Below are positions 50,137 through 59,478 of a DNA stretch of 64,000 bases, one piece after another. Numbering within the stretch: the stretch's first letter is position 1; every line of letters starts with the position of its first letter. The position numbers were made by a program, and so were the translations under genes. The notes under the pieces are model-generated. The model saw only the letters and a program-made list of their open reading frames with translations, did not search any database and was not told where the DNA came from. The stretch is from contig NZ_JARVRF010000028.1 of the NCBI RefSeq assembly GCF_030209835.1, forward strand, positions 1 to 64,000. The letters are read 5' to 3'. The DNA comes from Arthrobacter sp. efr-133-R2A-120 (GTDB lineage: Bacteria; Actinomycetota; Actinomycetes; Actinomycetales; Micrococcaceae).

Positions 50137-52755
50137 TCAAGGCCTCTCCGCCGAGGCGCCCGGAAGGACCACTCCCAGGGTTCCGTCCACGAGCACATCC
50201 TGCCCGTCAACCAATGTGCTGGTGCCCGAACCGGTGCCCATAACGGCCGGAATTCCGTATTCCCTTGCAACGATTGCCGCATGCGAGCCGAGCCCACCGG
50301 CGTCCACCACAACCGCGGCTGCCCGCTGGAACAGCGGCGTCCAGGCGGGGTTGGTGTATGGGCAGACGAGGACCTCTCCGCTGCGCAGCAGTCCGAACTC
50401 CGCCGGCCCGCGGATCACGCGGACCGGCCCGCTCGCTCGGCCGCGGCTGGCTGCAGTGCCGGAGACGAGGGCCTCTTCCACCTGGCGGCCCTGGCGGCCC
50501 CGGCCAAAGAGCAAAGCCGGATCGAGCAGCGGGATGCCTTCGAGCTCGCGCCGCTTCGCCGCCCGAGCCAGCACAAGCGGCCGGAAACGGTCACGGAGCG
50601 AAGCCGGCAGCGCGCCGTCGTCGGCGTCAGTGATGGACTCGAGCTCCTCGAACCGCAGGTGGTAGATTTCGTCCGGCTCATCCAACACGCCGGCCAGCAC
50701 CAGTCGGCGGCCGAGCTCCCGGTAGGCCCGGCGGATAGGCGGGATGGCTTTGGTGGCGTAGAAGTGGCTGTCCTCGCGGAACGCCATTCCGGCTTGGGCG
50801 GACTCAACGGCGGCGAGCACCCTCCGCCGCAGCAGTTCGAAGCGGAGAGCCGGATGGCGTTTCAATTCCACAAGCGCATTCCCGGCCTGTTCAACTGTTT
50901 GGGGCCGTTCTCCGGACATGGCCTTCACGAGCCCCAAAACCACCTCGGGGGCATCGGACCAAGTGGGCGAACTGCTGAGGACAACGCTCATGGTCTCACG
51001 GTGGCCGTACTCGAGCTGAAACGCCTCGAAAGCCTCGCGAAATGCACGATGTCCGTGTTCCTTTTCCAGCAAGTCCAGGAGCTCAAGGGGGCCTGAATCA
51101 AGTAGCGCGCGGGACAGCCCGGGATCGTCCGCCGCGATGGACGCGAGCCGTTCAAGGGCCCGGTTCGCTTGGCTCGTCCGGGTTTCCGCCCCGGAAATCA
51201 GGGCTGGCGCGAGCTTTGTCTTGCCCAGGAACAAGAGCATGAAACGCATTTTCAGCACCGGCACGAGGATGCCGGGCAGGTAGGAGACCCTCAAGTCCGT
51301 GATGCCCTGCATCGCCGCGAAGCATTCCCCGGCAAAGGCAGTGACCGCACGCCACCGCAGCGGGCCGAGGTCTTTGCCATTCAGTCGTTCGATGTTGTCG
51401 ATAAACGAGGAGAAACGAGGATCCTGGGTCCAAGCGCGGGCGTTGAATCGCATCGCCCTGCGCAGCAAAGACGCTGGCGCGGCAAGCGTTCGAATGGTCG
51501 GGCGCGGCACAGGTGGGATGAGCTGCACCACCACCCCGTCCTCCTCCGGCAGCAGCTCCTCAACCGTAGGGAAGACCACACCCACGCTCCCGGCCATCCC
51601 GTGCAGCATGGCAAGGATTCCCCGGCTCATCCAGCCGGATACATCCAAGGGATACGGCCGCGACTGGAACATCTCTATGAAGAACGGCCCCACCCGTCGT
51701 TGGACCGCGTTGAGGACGGGCGGTTGGGGCGGAAGTGCGGTCATCGGCCTCGACTGCAGCAAGTACAGCTTTCCGCCGACCGCCGCCCATTCGATGTCCT
51801 GTGGCCGGCCGAAATGCTGCTGGGCCTTCTTTCCCAGCGTGGCCAATTCCGCCAATTCCGCAGCGGCGAGCCCGGGCGTCGCACCTTGGGCACCGGAGCT
51901 TTCTTGCGTGCCGCCGCCCTCAGCCGCGCCGATCACCACCTCGCGGCCACCGGGCGTGAAACTCAGCACCTTTCCCGAGGCGTCCAAGACATAATGCTCC
52001 GGCGTCACGCGCCCGGAGACCACGGCCTCACCCAGTCCGGGGTTCGCGTCCACCACCAGCTCGCCGCGCTCGCCCGTGACCGGGTTCGCAGTGAACAGGA
52101 CACCTGCCATGGCGGCCGGCACCATCTTTTGCACGACGACGGCGATGGCCACCTCGTGCGGATCGATCCCCTGCCGCCGGCGATAGGCCTTGGCCCGGTC
52201 CGTCCACAACGATGCCCAGCAGCTGGCTACCGCCTGGACCACATCGTCCCCGCCTTGCACGTTGAGATAGGTGTCCTGCTGACCAGCGAACGCGGCTCCC
52301 GGAAGATCCTCCGCCGTAGCGCTGGACCGGACCGCGACCGCCCCGCCGCCCAGCCCCGCATAGGCATCGAGGATCTCCTGCCGCAGCCGGCCAGGCATTT
52401 CCGCTCCGGCGAAGAGGGCTCGCAGGGCGGCCCCGCCGGTGCCGTCGCCGCCGTCGGGCGCACCGCCGTCGGGCACTTCATCGGGTTCGACGGACAGAAA
52501 GCCGCGCAGCGCCGCCCCAACATTCGTTTCCGCCAGGAAGGACAGGTACGCGCTCGTGGTGACGATGAAACCCGGCGGCACCGGGAACCCTTGACGCACC
52601 AACTCCCCGAGAGCTGCACCCTTTCCACCGGCGACGGCGACGTCCCCCACGCCGAAATCGGCCAAGGGCGCGGTGGCCTGCCCGGTTATCTTGGACCCCT
52701 CATGCGGTCCTGACGCCAGAGTGGATTCTTTTGTGTACCGCTCGGCATCGTCCAT
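50137..52755 (-). CDS. PEP synthase-like / rifampicin phosphotransferase-like enzyme
   Basis: 872 aa. Residues ~25-350 form an ATP-grasp domain (GGKGAALGELVRQGFPVPPG, VAVRSSATAEDLPGAAFAGQ, MAGVLFTANPVTGERGE). The middle ~360-770 is a helical domain of the rifampicin phosphotransferase (Rph) type. The last ~100 residues are the mobile phosphohistidine domain (GGLGSHAAIVAREYGIPAVMG). Length and order equal Rph, which inactivates rifamycins; a true PEP synthase has a C-terminal PEP-binding barrel instead, which is absent here. The substrate is not proven, and the middle domain varies in this family. It is the first gene of an operon with tetR. Confidence 0.78.
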   Translation of the reverse strand: MDDAERYTKESTLASGPHEGSKITGQATAPLADFGVGDVAVAGGKGAALGELVRQGFPVPPGFIVTTSAYLSFLAETNVGAALRGFLSVEPDEVPDGGAPDGGDGTGGAALRALFAGAEMPGRLRQEILDAYAGLGGGAVAVRSSATAEDLPGAAFAGQQDTYLNVQGGDDVVQAVASCWASLWTDRAKAYRRRQGIDPHEVAIAVVVQKMVPAAMAGVLFTANPVTGERGELVVDANPGLGEAVVSGRVTPEHYVLDASGKVLSFTPGGREVVIGAAEGGGTQESSGAQGATPGLAAAELAELATLGKKAQQHFGRPQDIEWAAVGGKLYLLQSRPMTALPPQPPVLNAVQRRVGPFFIEMFQSRPYPLDVSGWMSRGILAMLHGMAGSVGVVFPTVEELLPEEDGVVVQLIPPVPRPTIRTLAAPASLLRRAMRFNARAWTQDPRFSSFIDNIERLNGKDLGPLRWRAVTAFAGECFAAMQGITDLRVSYLPGILVPVLKMRFMLLFLGKTKLAPALISGAETRTSQANRALERLASIAADDPGLSRALLDSGPLELLDLLEKEHGHRAFREAFEAFQLEYGHRETMSVVLSSSPTWSDAPEVVLGLVKAMSGERPQTVEQAGNALVELKRHPALRFELLRRRVLAAVESAQAGMAFREDSHFYATKAIPPIRRAYRELGRRLVLAGVLDEPDEIYHLRFEELESITDADDGALPASLRDRFRPLVLARAAKRRELEGIPLLDPALLFGRGRQGRQVEEALVSGTAASRGRASGPVRVIRGPAEFGLLRSGEVLVCPYTNPAWTPLFQRAAAVVVDAGGLGSHAAIVAREYGIPAVMGTGSGTSTLVDGQDVLVDGTLGVVLPGASAERP

Positions 52756-52773
52756 GGCCGGACCCCCCGAAAA

Positions 52774-52825
52774 TTAGAGAACTGCTGGTTCTCTAAAAGC
52801 TACTCTCGGCCACATCGCGGCACAA
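52774..52825 (-). promoter_or_regulatory. promoter and TetR-type operator of the rph-like operon
   Basis: On the minus strand: -35 TTGTGC (52825-52820), 17-bp spacer, -10 TAGCTT (52802-52797), then the perfect palindrome TTAGAGAAC-TGCTG-GTTCTCTAA at 52796-52774, which covers the expected transcription start. The layout predicts repression by the encoded TetR protein. Confidence 0.7.
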
Positions 52826-52843
52826 TGCTCAGGAAAGGGAACC

Positions 52844-52879
52844 GACGGCGGTCCCGCACCTTGGTGCGGGACCGCCGTC
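52844..52879 (-). terminator. terminator of pckG
   Basis: GACGGCGGTCCCGCACC and its mirror form a 17-bp stem around a very short loop, about 30 nt after the pckG stop codon. Confidence 0.8.
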
Positions 52880-52907
52880 GTCATAAGCCGGGTTGCCGGC
52901 AGGTGGG

Positions 52908-54734
52908 CTAGGCCAGGCGGGCCTTCAGGCCGTCGAGCTCGGAGAGCAGCGCTGCCGGCAGGGAACCGCCGAACTTTGCGTACCATTCCTCGATCGATGC
53001 CAGTTCGGTCTCCCATTCGGCTGGGTCGACGCGCACTGCGGCTTCCACCTCGGCGGGGGTCATGTCCAGGCCTTCGAGGTCGATGGCCTCACCGGTCGGC
53101 ACGAAGCCGATGGGAGTCTCGACCGCGTCGGCCTTGCCTTCGAGCCGCTCGATGGCCCACTTGAGGACGCGGGCGTTGTCACCAAAGCCGGGCCAGGCGA
53201 AGCCACCCTCGGCAGTGCGGCGGAACCAGTTGACCAGGAAGATCTTGGGCAGTCGCTCCGGGTTGGCCTTGGCGGACAGGTTGACCCAGTGGTTCAGGTA
53301 GTCGCCTGCGTCGTAGCCGATGAACGGCAGCATGGCCATCGGGTCGCGACGCACAACGCCAACGGCACCGGCCGCTGCAGCGGTGGTTTCGGAGGACAGC
53401 GTGGAACCCATGAAGATGCCGTTGGACCAGTCGCGGGCCTCGGTGACCAGCGGGATAGTGGTCTTGCGGCGGCCGCCGAAGAGGATCGCGGAAAGCTCCA
53501 CGCCTTCGGGGCTGAAGTATTCCTCGGCCAGCATGTCGATCTGGTCGATCGGCGTGCAGAAGCGCGAGTTCGGGTGCGCTGCAGGCTTGTCGGAATCGGG
53601 AGTCCAGGAGTTGCCCTGCCAGTCGGTCAGGTGTGCCGGAGTTTCCTCGGTCATGCCCTCCCACCACACGCCGCCGTCGTCGGTCATCGCGACGTTGGTG
53701 AAGATACTGTTGCCCTTGGCGATGGCACGCATGGCATTGGGGTTGGTGCCCCAACCGGTGCCGGGTGCGACGCCGAACAGGCCGGCCTCGGGGTTGACGG
53801 CGCGGAGCTCGCCCTCTTTGCCGAAGCGCATCCAGGTGATGTCGTCGCCGAGGGTCTCCACCTTCCAGCCCTTGATGGTGGGGTCGAGCAACGCGAGGTT
53901 GGTCTTGCCGCAGGCGGAGGGGAATGCTGCAGAGATGTAGTAGGTCTTCTGCTCCGGGGAAGTCAGCTTCAGGATGAGCATGTGCTCGGCCAGCCAGCCT
54001 TCGTCGCGGGCCATGACGGACGCGATGCGCAGGGCGTAGCACTTCTTGCCAAGGAGGGCGTTGCCGCCGTAACCCGAGCCGAAGGACCAAATGGAGCGCT
54101 CTTCCGGGAAGTGCACGATCCATTTGTCCGGGTTGCAGGGCCAAGCCACGTCCGTCTGGCCGGCTTCCAAAGGAGCACCCAGGGAGTGCAACGCCGGGAC
54201 GAAGAAAGCGTCGGTCTGCGTAATGCGCTCAAGGACGTCGGTACCGATGCGGGCCATGATGCGCATCGAGGCAACAACGTAGGCGGAGTCAGTGATCTCG
54301 ACGCCGAACTTCGGATCTTCGGCATCCAGGTGGCCCATGACGAATGGAATGACGTACATGGTGCGGCCGCGCATGGAGCCGGCGAACAAGCCGCGCAGCT
54401 TCTGCTTCATCTCGGCCGGGGCCATCCAGTTGTTGGTGAAGCCTGCATCGCGCTCGTTCTCGGAGCAGATGAAGGTCTGCTCTTCCACACGCGCAACATC
54501 GGCGGGATCGGAGAATGCGGCGAAGGAGTTCGGGAAAGTCTCCGGGTTCAGCCTTTTCAGGGTGCCCGCTGCGACGAGTTCGTCGGTCAGCTTCTTATTT
54601 TCAGCTTCGCTGCCGTCAACCCAGTGGATGCGGTCCGGCTGTGTCAGCTCGGCTACTTCCTCCACCCAGGCCAACAGGCGTGCATGCGTAGTAGGTGCCT
54701 TCTCAAGCAACGGCAGTCGCGCCAGATCGCCCAT
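52908..54734 (-). CDS. pckG: phosphoenolpyruvate carboxykinase (GTP)
   Basis: 608 aa, GTP-dependent class. The P-loop is in [12 protein letters not shown] (about 275-286, with the reactive Cys); the oxaloacetate/PEP region shows [19 protein letters not shown] residues, and FLVNWFRR ... [15 protein letters not shown] is the nucleotide-binding end. It forms PEP from oxaloacetate in gluconeogenesis or, in some actinobacteria, runs anaplerotically. It is a single-gene unit with its own terminator. Confidence 0.97.
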   Translation of the reverse strand: MGDLARLPLLEKAPTTHARLLAWVEEVAELTQPDRIHWVDGSEAENKKLTDELVAAGTLKRLNPETFPNSFAAFSDPADVARVEEQTFICSENERDAGFTNNWMAPAEMKQKLRGLFAGSMRGRTMYVIPFVMGHLDAEDPKFGVEITDSAYVVASMRIMARIGTDVLERITQTDAFFVPALHSLGAPLEAGQTDVAWPCNPDKWIVHFPEERSIWSFGSGYGGNALLGKKCYALRIASVMARDEGWLAEHMLILKLTSPEQKTYYISAAFPSACGKTNLALLDPTIKGWKVETLGDDITWMRFGKEGELRAVNPEAGLFGVAPGTGWGTNPNAMRAIAKGNSIFTNVAMTDDGGVWWEGMTEETPAHLTDWQGNSWTPDSDKPAAHPNSRFCTPIDQIDMLAEEYFSPEGVELSAILFGGRRKTTIPLVTEARDWSNGIFMGSTLSSETTAAAAGAVGVVRRDPMAMLPFIGYDAGDYLNHWVNLSAKANPERLPKIFLVNWFRRTAEGGFAWPGFGDNARVLKWAIERLEGKADAVETPIGFVPTGEAIDLEGLDMTPAEVEAAVRVDPAEWETELASIEEWYAKFGGSLPAALLSELDGLKARLA

Positions 54735-55017
54735 CGTGGTTCCCTTCCTCGGGTTCAGTGGTGTGTCCTAAATGCTAGGGGTCGCGGAGTAGACCAATCC
54801 GGGTCCAGACATAGGATCTCTTGACCATTTCGGAGCAAAACCCCTAAAAATCAAGGATCTGCGTCAACGACTTGCCAAATTTAGTGACCAAGGTCACATA
54901 GACCGGTCTAGTTAGGCAGATTACACCGCGCCGATTTGGCACGAACGGGGATCTCGCGTAAAGTTTATTGAGGTTCGAGGGGGGAGCGAGTTTGAAACTC
55001 CCGAGAATCACCAAGAT

Positions 55018-55091
<74 letters not shown>

Positions 55092-55097
55092 CAAATG

Positions 55098-55131
55098 AAG
55101 ACCCGCACCGGTCCCGGTGCGGGTCTTTTTT
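55098..55131 (+). terminator. terminator of tRNA-Arg
   Basis: AAGACCCGCACCGG pairs with CCGGTGCGGGTCTT with a 2-nt loop, running into a T-run. Confidence 0.9.
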
Positions 55132-55180
55132 CGTTAAATTCCGGGGCCGGGCTGGTTGGCGCGCCTCGTCTCGTGGGTTG

Positions 55181-55283
55181 CGCGCGCCGTCCTGACCCTC
55201 TTTGCCGCCCCACGGCCACCACATGACGAGACTCGCCGTGTCGTAAGCGCTTTCCCAAACCAATGAAGGTCAGGAAGGGCAGC
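55181..55283. repeat. 103-bp direct repeat, unit 1
   Basis: Matches 55496-55598 over 103 bp with three mismatches and no gaps. It begins CGCGCGCCGTCCTGACC and ends GGTCAGGAAGGGCAGC; CCTGACC and GGTCAGG near the ends are inverted, so each unit has partly symmetric ends. Confidence 0.85.
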
Positions 55284-55355
55284 CCTTCAAGAACCCGAAG
55301 GACTCCCCCGGCACTACGCGGCCAGCAGACCTCACTCCACGGCGGAGGTGCGTAC

Positions 55356-55447
55356 GATTCTGCTGGATCACAAGCACTCCCCGGGCCCGGCACCCTTGGA
55401 ATCACACGGCCAGAGACCTTCGGCAGGGGGAATGATCCAGCAGAATC
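55356..55447. repeat. 15-bp inverted repeat between the 103-bp units
   Basis: GATTCTGCTGGATCA (55356-55370) and TGATCCAGCAGAATC (55433-55447) are exact reverse complements, 62 bp apart. Confidence 0.75.
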
Positions 55448-55495
55448 CGACGCCTACCCAGGGCATCGCTCTACGATCCAACGTGCAAGCCGACG

Positions 55496-55598
55496 CGCGC
55501 GCCGTTCTGACCCTCTTTGCCGCCCCATGGCCACCACATGACGAGACTCGCCGTGTCGTAAGCGCTTTCCCAAACCAAAGAAGGTCAGGAAGGGCAGC
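55496..55598. repeat. 103-bp direct repeat, unit 2
   Basis: Second unit, 315 bp downstream of the first. Open frames across these repeats have no start signals or family features and are not called as genes, so the 55132-55622 stretch holds only repeats. Confidence 0.85.
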
Positions 55599-55622
55599 GT
55601 CTCCGGGGGTTGCGCGCAAAAG

Positions 55623-55671
55623 GCAAGGGCCGCCGTCGTACTTCATGACAAAGTACGACGGCGGCCCTTGC
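55623..55671 (-). terminator. terminator of the GntR regulator gene
   Basis: A 21-bp perfect stem (GCAAGGGCCGCCGTCGTACTT and its mirror, 7-nt loop) lies 17 nt after the gntR stop; minus-strand reading ends in CTTTTG. Confidence 0.85.
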
Positions 55672-55687
55672 GCTTGGGTGCCAGGCC

Positions 55688-56416
55688 TTAGACCGCGACG
55701 GCCTCGCTGATACGACGGCGGATTCCGTCAAAGTGACGGTTGAGCAGTTCGGCGGCCGCGGTCTTGTCCCCGGTTGCGACGGCGGTGTAGATACTTCGGT
55801 GCATGGCAGCGGTGGCAACTAGATCTTCGTTCGCGGAGCCGATCTCCACGTGGATCTTCCGGTAGACCTTCCAGAAAACGCCCATGAGGTTGATGAGGAG
55901 CTCGTTATTCAACGGCTCGAACAGCCGGCGGTGGAACTCAGCGTCGGCGGCTACGAAGTTCTCGCCAGCGTGCGCCAGCTCCTCCATCTGCTTGACGGCT
56001 TCTTCGATCAGGGCAAGCTGCTCAGTGGTCATCACGTCCATGGAGGAGCCGATCAGCCCCGATTCGAGCGCTTGGCGCACGTCCACGAGTTGCAGCGCCT
56101 CGAGCCCCTGGTGGCGCAGCGACAAGCGGCCCCGGAACGTGAGGCCGTCGGCGAGCGCCTCGAAGTTGCTCGGGGCGACGAACATGCCAAAGCCATGGCG
56201 GATCTCGATGACACCCAGCGCCTGCAGCACCTTCAGGGATTCGCGAAGGGTATTGCGCCCTACCCCCAACGCCACGGAGAGTTCATTTTCCGTGGGCAAA
56301 GGATCGCCCGCCTCGAGCTCGCGTTCGAGGATCAATTCCATAATGTCCGACTGGAGGGCCCTGAGCCGGGCCTGTGCGCTGAACCGCGCCTGCGGAACGA
56401 CACCGGAAGTGGTCAT
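55688..56416 (-). CDS. GntR/FadR-type transcription regulator, candidate NanR
   Basis: 242 aa from ATG 56416, with AAGGAG 4 nt upstream. The winged helix at ~20-85 contains PLPTENELSVALGVGRNTLRES, and the FCD domain (~100-230) has the metal/ligand residues typical of FadR-type proteins (DVRQALESGL, AADAEFHRRLFE, HRSIYTAV). It is divergent from the ABC transporter operon and shares the intergenic region that holds ATCGGATGT motifs, so it most likely controls that operon and itself. The effector would be a sialic-acid-type or related sugar by context only. Confidence 0.85.
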   Translation of the reverse strand: MTTSGVVPQARFSAQARLRALQSDIMELILERELEAGDPLPTENELSVALGVGRNTLRESLKVLQALGVIEIRHGFGMFVAPSNFEALADGLTFRGRLSLRHQGLEALQLVDVRQALESGLIGSSMDVMTTEQLALIEEAVKQMEELAHAGENFVAADAEFHRRLFEPLNNELLINLMGVFWKVYRKIHVEIGSANEDLVATAAMHRSIYTAVATGDKTAAAELLNRHFDGIRRRISEAVAV

Positions 56417-56545
56417 GGCTCTCCTTGCAAAAGTACCCATCCTTGGCCCGGATCCTTTCAGGACCGGGGACAAGGAATCAGTGCAGTGTTAATGTTGAGG
56501 TGAGCCTAGCGCCCACCGTGGATATAGTGCTTCGCAACATACAAT

Positions 56546-56554
56546 ATCGGATGT
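56546..56554. promoter_or_regulatory. operator half-site near the gntR promoter
   Basis: ATCGGATGT, identical to one arm of the palindrome at 56743, but without a matching second arm. The rest of 56417-56793 shows no other feature. Confidence 0.45.
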
Positions 56555-56700
56555 CCCATCTCCTTGATAGATGTTCGCCCTAATTTTTGACCGAGCCCCA
56601 GGCCGAACTTCGCAAGGCGAACCGCGGCGCATCGCCAATCGGCAGCACCTGCCGGCGACGCCGCAGTCGCTCGTCGGGTCACCAGTGATCCAAATCTCGC

Positions 56701-56763
56701 TTGACGACTTCATGTGACCGCCCTTACAGTTTCTTTACGAGCATCGGATGTCCTACATCCGAT
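56701..56763 (+). promoter_or_regulatory. promoter and operator of the ABC transporter operon
   Basis: -35 TTGACG (56701-56706), 18-bp spacer, -10 TACAGT (56725-56730), followed at 56743-56763 by the perfect palindrome ATCGGATGT, CCT, ACATCCGAT. Position just after the expected start site suggests repression by the divergent GntR protein. Confidence 0.7.
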
Positions 56764-56793
56764 AACCAGAAAACTTGAATGGTGAGGCATCTT

Positions 56794-58419
56794 ATGAGCA
56801 ACACGATTAACACCCTGCCGCTGGTCAGCGACGCCAGCCGACGCAACTTCCTCAAGCTGACCGGGGCGATTGGAGCCGCGGCAGCCTTCACGGCCACCCT
56901 GTCGGCATGTGGTGGTCCTGCCTCCACCACAACGGGCGCAGCAAACAACACTGCGGCCGTCAACAAGGATCTCACCATCGAAGCAGGCATCTCCTATGCC
57001 CTGTCCACGGGTTTCGACCCGATGACGTCCTCCGGAGCCACGCCGCAGGCGGCCAACCTGCACATCTTCGAAGGCCTCGTGGAACTCCACCCCGCTACCC
57101 GCGAGCCTTACAACGCGCTGGCCGCCAGCGACCCCAAGAAGGTCAACGACACCACGTACCAGGTGACCATCCGCGACGGCGCCAAGTTCCACAACGGCGC
57201 CCCTGTCACCACCGACGATGTTGTCTACTCCTTCACCCGCGTGATGGACCCGGCCAACAAGTCCTTGTTCTCCCAGTTCATTCCCTTCATCAAGGACGTC
57301 AAGGCCCTCGATGCCAAGACGGTCGAGTTCTCACTGAAGTACCCTTTCCCCGGCTTCGGACCCCGAATCTCCGTGGTGAAGGTGGTTCCGAAGGCTCTGG
57401 CCTCAGCCGATCAGAAGGGATTCGATGCCAAGCCCGTAGGTTCCGGCCCCTACAAGCTGATCTCGGCAGTGAAGGACGACAAGATCGTCTTCGAAGCATT
57501 CGCCGACTACAACGGCCCCAAGCCGGCACTCGCCAAGGGCATGACCTGGCTGTTGCTCTCGGACGCGGCAGCCCGTGTCACCGCAGTCCAGTCGGGCCGC
57601 GTCCAGGCGATCGAAGACGTCCCCTACCTGGACATGGACGGGCTCAAGTCCAAGACCCGCGTTGAATCCGTGCAGTCCTTCGGCATGCTGTTCCTGATGT
57701 TCAACTGCGCCAAGGCCCCGTTCGACAACAAGCTGGTCCGCCAGGCACTCCATTATGGACTGGACAAGGACGCCATCATCAAGAAGGCCTTGTTCGGCAA
57801 TGCCAAGGCTGCGTCGTCGTACTTCCAAGAGGGCCACCCGGACTACGTCAAGGCCAAGAACGTCTACGGATACGATCCCCAGAAGGCCGCGGACCTCCTC
57901 AAGCAGGCCGGCGTGAGCAACCTCGAATTCGAGCTGCTCACCACCGATACTGCCTGGGTCAAGGACGTTGCCCCGCTGATGCTTGAATCCTGGAACAAGA
58001 TCCCGGGTGTCAAGGTCACCGCAAAGAACCTGCAGTCCGGCGCCTTGTACTCAGACAGGGTTGGCAAGGCCGACTTCTCCGTGGTTGCGGCCCCAGGCGA
58101 CCCCTCCGTCTTCGGCAACGACGCAGACCTGCTCTTGAGCTGGTTCTACTCCGGCGCCACCTGGATGGCCAAGCGCGCCTACTGGACCACTTCGGAAAGC
58201 GCCACCCTCCAGGGCCTGATGGACAAGGGCTCGCAGGCCGCAGCCGCCGACGCGAAGAAGATCACCGGCCAGATCGTGGACCTCGTCTCAGACGAAGTCC
58301 CGCTGTACCCGCTCTTCCACCGCCAGCTCCCCAGTGCATGGGACGAAAAGAAGCTCTCAGGCTTCAAGCCGCTGCCCACCACGGGACTGTCCTTCATCGG
58401 CGTCGGCCGCACCTCCTAG
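56794..58419 (+). CDS. ABC transporter substrate-binding lipoprotein (SBP_bac_5)
   Basis: 541 aa from ATG 56794 with GGTGAGG upstream. The N-terminus has a twin-arginine signal (SRRNFLKL) and a lipobox (LSAC), so it is probably exported folded and lipid-anchored. The body is the peptide/nickel-type family 5 binding protein ([35 protein letters not shown]). Family 5 proteins bind peptides, nickel chelates or sugars; with the aldolase and ROK kinase downstream and the fused permease-ATPase, the sialic-acid protein SiaE of corynebacteria is the best analogy. Confidence 0.9.
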   Translation: MSNTINTLPLVSDASRRNFLKLTGAIGAAAAFTATLSACGGPASTTTGAANNTAAVNKDLTIEAGISYALSTGFDPMTSSGATPQAANLHIFEGLVELHPATREPYNALAASDPKKVNDTTYQVTIRDGAKFHNGAPVTTDDVVYSFTRVMDPANKSLFSQFIPFIKDVKALDAKTVEFSLKYPFPGFGPRISVVKVVPKALASADQKGFDAKPVGSGPYKLISAVKDDKIVFEAFADYNGPKPALAKGMTWLLLSDAAARVTAVQSGRVQAIEDVPYLDMDGLKSKTRVESVQSFGMLFLMFNCAKAPFDNKLVRQALHYGLDKDAIIKKALFGNAKAASSYFQEGHPDYVKAKNVYGYDPQKAADLLKQAGVSNLEFELLTTDTAWVKDVAPLMLESWNKIPGVKVTAKNLQSGALYSDRVGKADFSVVAAPGDPSVFGNDADLLLSWFYSGATWMAKRAYWTTSESATLQGLMDKGSQAAAADAKKITGQIVDLVSDEVPLYPLFHRQLPSAWDEKKLSGFKPLPTTGLSFIGVGRTS

Positions 58420-58424
58420 CCACA

Positions 58425-58490
58425 CCCAACTGGCTCGCATTTGTTGTCGTTTAGACGGCTCAAAACGACACTTACTGCGAGTCAGTTGGG
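58425..58490. repeat. family A intergenic palindrome, copy 3, inside an operon
   Basis: 66 bp, from CCCAACTGGCTCGCA to TGCGAGTCAGTTGGG, with inner TTGTCGTTT and AAAACGACA arms. It lies between the binding-protein and permease genes and could act as an mRNA stability or attenuation element. Confidence 0.85.
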
Positions 58491-58519
58491 CCCCCGCACC
58501 AAAGCAACCGGAGAACAAA

Positions 58520-59476
58520 TTGGTCATGATATTGCGTCTGCTTGGACGCAGGCTCGCAGCATTGCCCCTGATGATCCTGGGCATCACGCTGCTGGTCTTC
58601 CTCGTCCTTCAAGCAGCACCAGGCGACCAGGCCAGCACTGCCCTCGGCGAAGGCGCCAGCGAGGCGGCCAAACAGCAGTACCGCCAGGACAACGGCCTGA
58701 ACGATCCCCTTTTCGTCCAATACTTCCGCTTCCTGGGCAGGCTCCTGCAGCTAGATCTTGGCGTGACCACCCCGCCGTCCAAGTCGGTGGCAAGCATGAT
58801 CGCCGCGGCCTTCCCGCTGACCCTCCAGCTGACGTTCCTCGGGGTGATCATCGCCGTCATCCTGTCCTTGGTTTTCGGCATCATCGGCGCCCTTTACCGC
58901 GACAAATGGCAGGACCAGTTGGTCCGGATCTTCTCCATCGCGGCCATCGCCACCCCGTCCTTCTGGCTTGGCATCCTGCTCATCCAGTGGTTCGCGCTTG
59001 GGGACAACCCGCTGTTTCCCTCGGGTGGAATCGCGACGCCGGAGTCCGGCTTCGGCGGTTGGCTCAACTCGATGGCGCTTCCGGCCCTCGCGCTCGGCAT
59101 TCCGGTCTCCGCTTCCCTGATCCGCGTGGTCCGCACGTCGATGGTGGAGGAACTGGACCGCGACTACGTCCGGACAGCCATCGGCAACGGAGTCCCCTAC
59201 CGCGAGGTGGTTTCCCGGAACGTCCTGCGCAACGCGCTCGTGACTCCGGTGACCGTGCTGGGACTCAGGATCGGCTACCTCCTGGGCGGCGCCGTCGTGA
59301 TTGAAATGATCTTCGCCCTTCCCGGCATGGGCCAGCTGATCCTCAACGGCATCACCAACCTGGACGTCAACCTGGTCCAGGGCGTGGTCCTCACCATCTC
59401 GGTCACCTTCGTTCTAGTCAACATCGTGGTGGACCTCCTGTACCTGCTCATCAACCCCCGAATCAGGACGGTATAG
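58520..59476 (+). CDS. ABC transporter permease, DppB type
   Basis: About 318 aa, six membrane helices. The N-terminus RRLAALPLMILGITLLVFLV and the EAA-loop region DYVRTAIGNGVPYREVV with ALPGMGQLI near the end are typical of DppB/OppB permeases. GGAG at 58510-58513 favours the TTG at 58520; the ATG at 58526 is the alternative. Two bases separate its stop from the next start. Confidence 0.92.
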   Translation: MVMILRLLGRRLAALPLMILGITLLVFLVLQAAPGDQASTALGEGASEAAKQQYRQDNGLNDPLFVQYFRFLGRLLQLDLGVTTPPSKSVASMIAAAFPLTLQLTFLGVIIAVILSLVFGIIGALYRDKWQDQLVRIFSIAAIATPSFWLGILLIQWFALGDNPLFPSGGIATPESGFGGWLNSMALPALALGIPVSASLIRVVRTSMVEELDRDYVRTAIGNGVPYREVVSRNVLRNALVTPVTVLGLRIGYLLGGAVVIEMIFALPGMGQLILNGITNLDVNLVQGVVLTISVTFVLVNIVVDLLYLLINPRIRTV

Positions 59477-59478
59477 CC

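Noticed and set aside
51169..52713. 514-codon plus-strand frame over the rifampicin-phosphotransferase-like gene
   Set aside because: Antisense shadow without recognisable domains.
52893..54824. Long open frame (643 codons) on the plus strand across the PEP carboxykinase gene
   Set aside because: It is the antisense shadow of pckG in high-GC DNA; it shows no family features, and pckG is certain.
55348..55710. 120-codon open frame through the 103-bp repeat region
   Set aside because: No ribosome site, no family features, and it runs through a repeat and a terminator hairpin.
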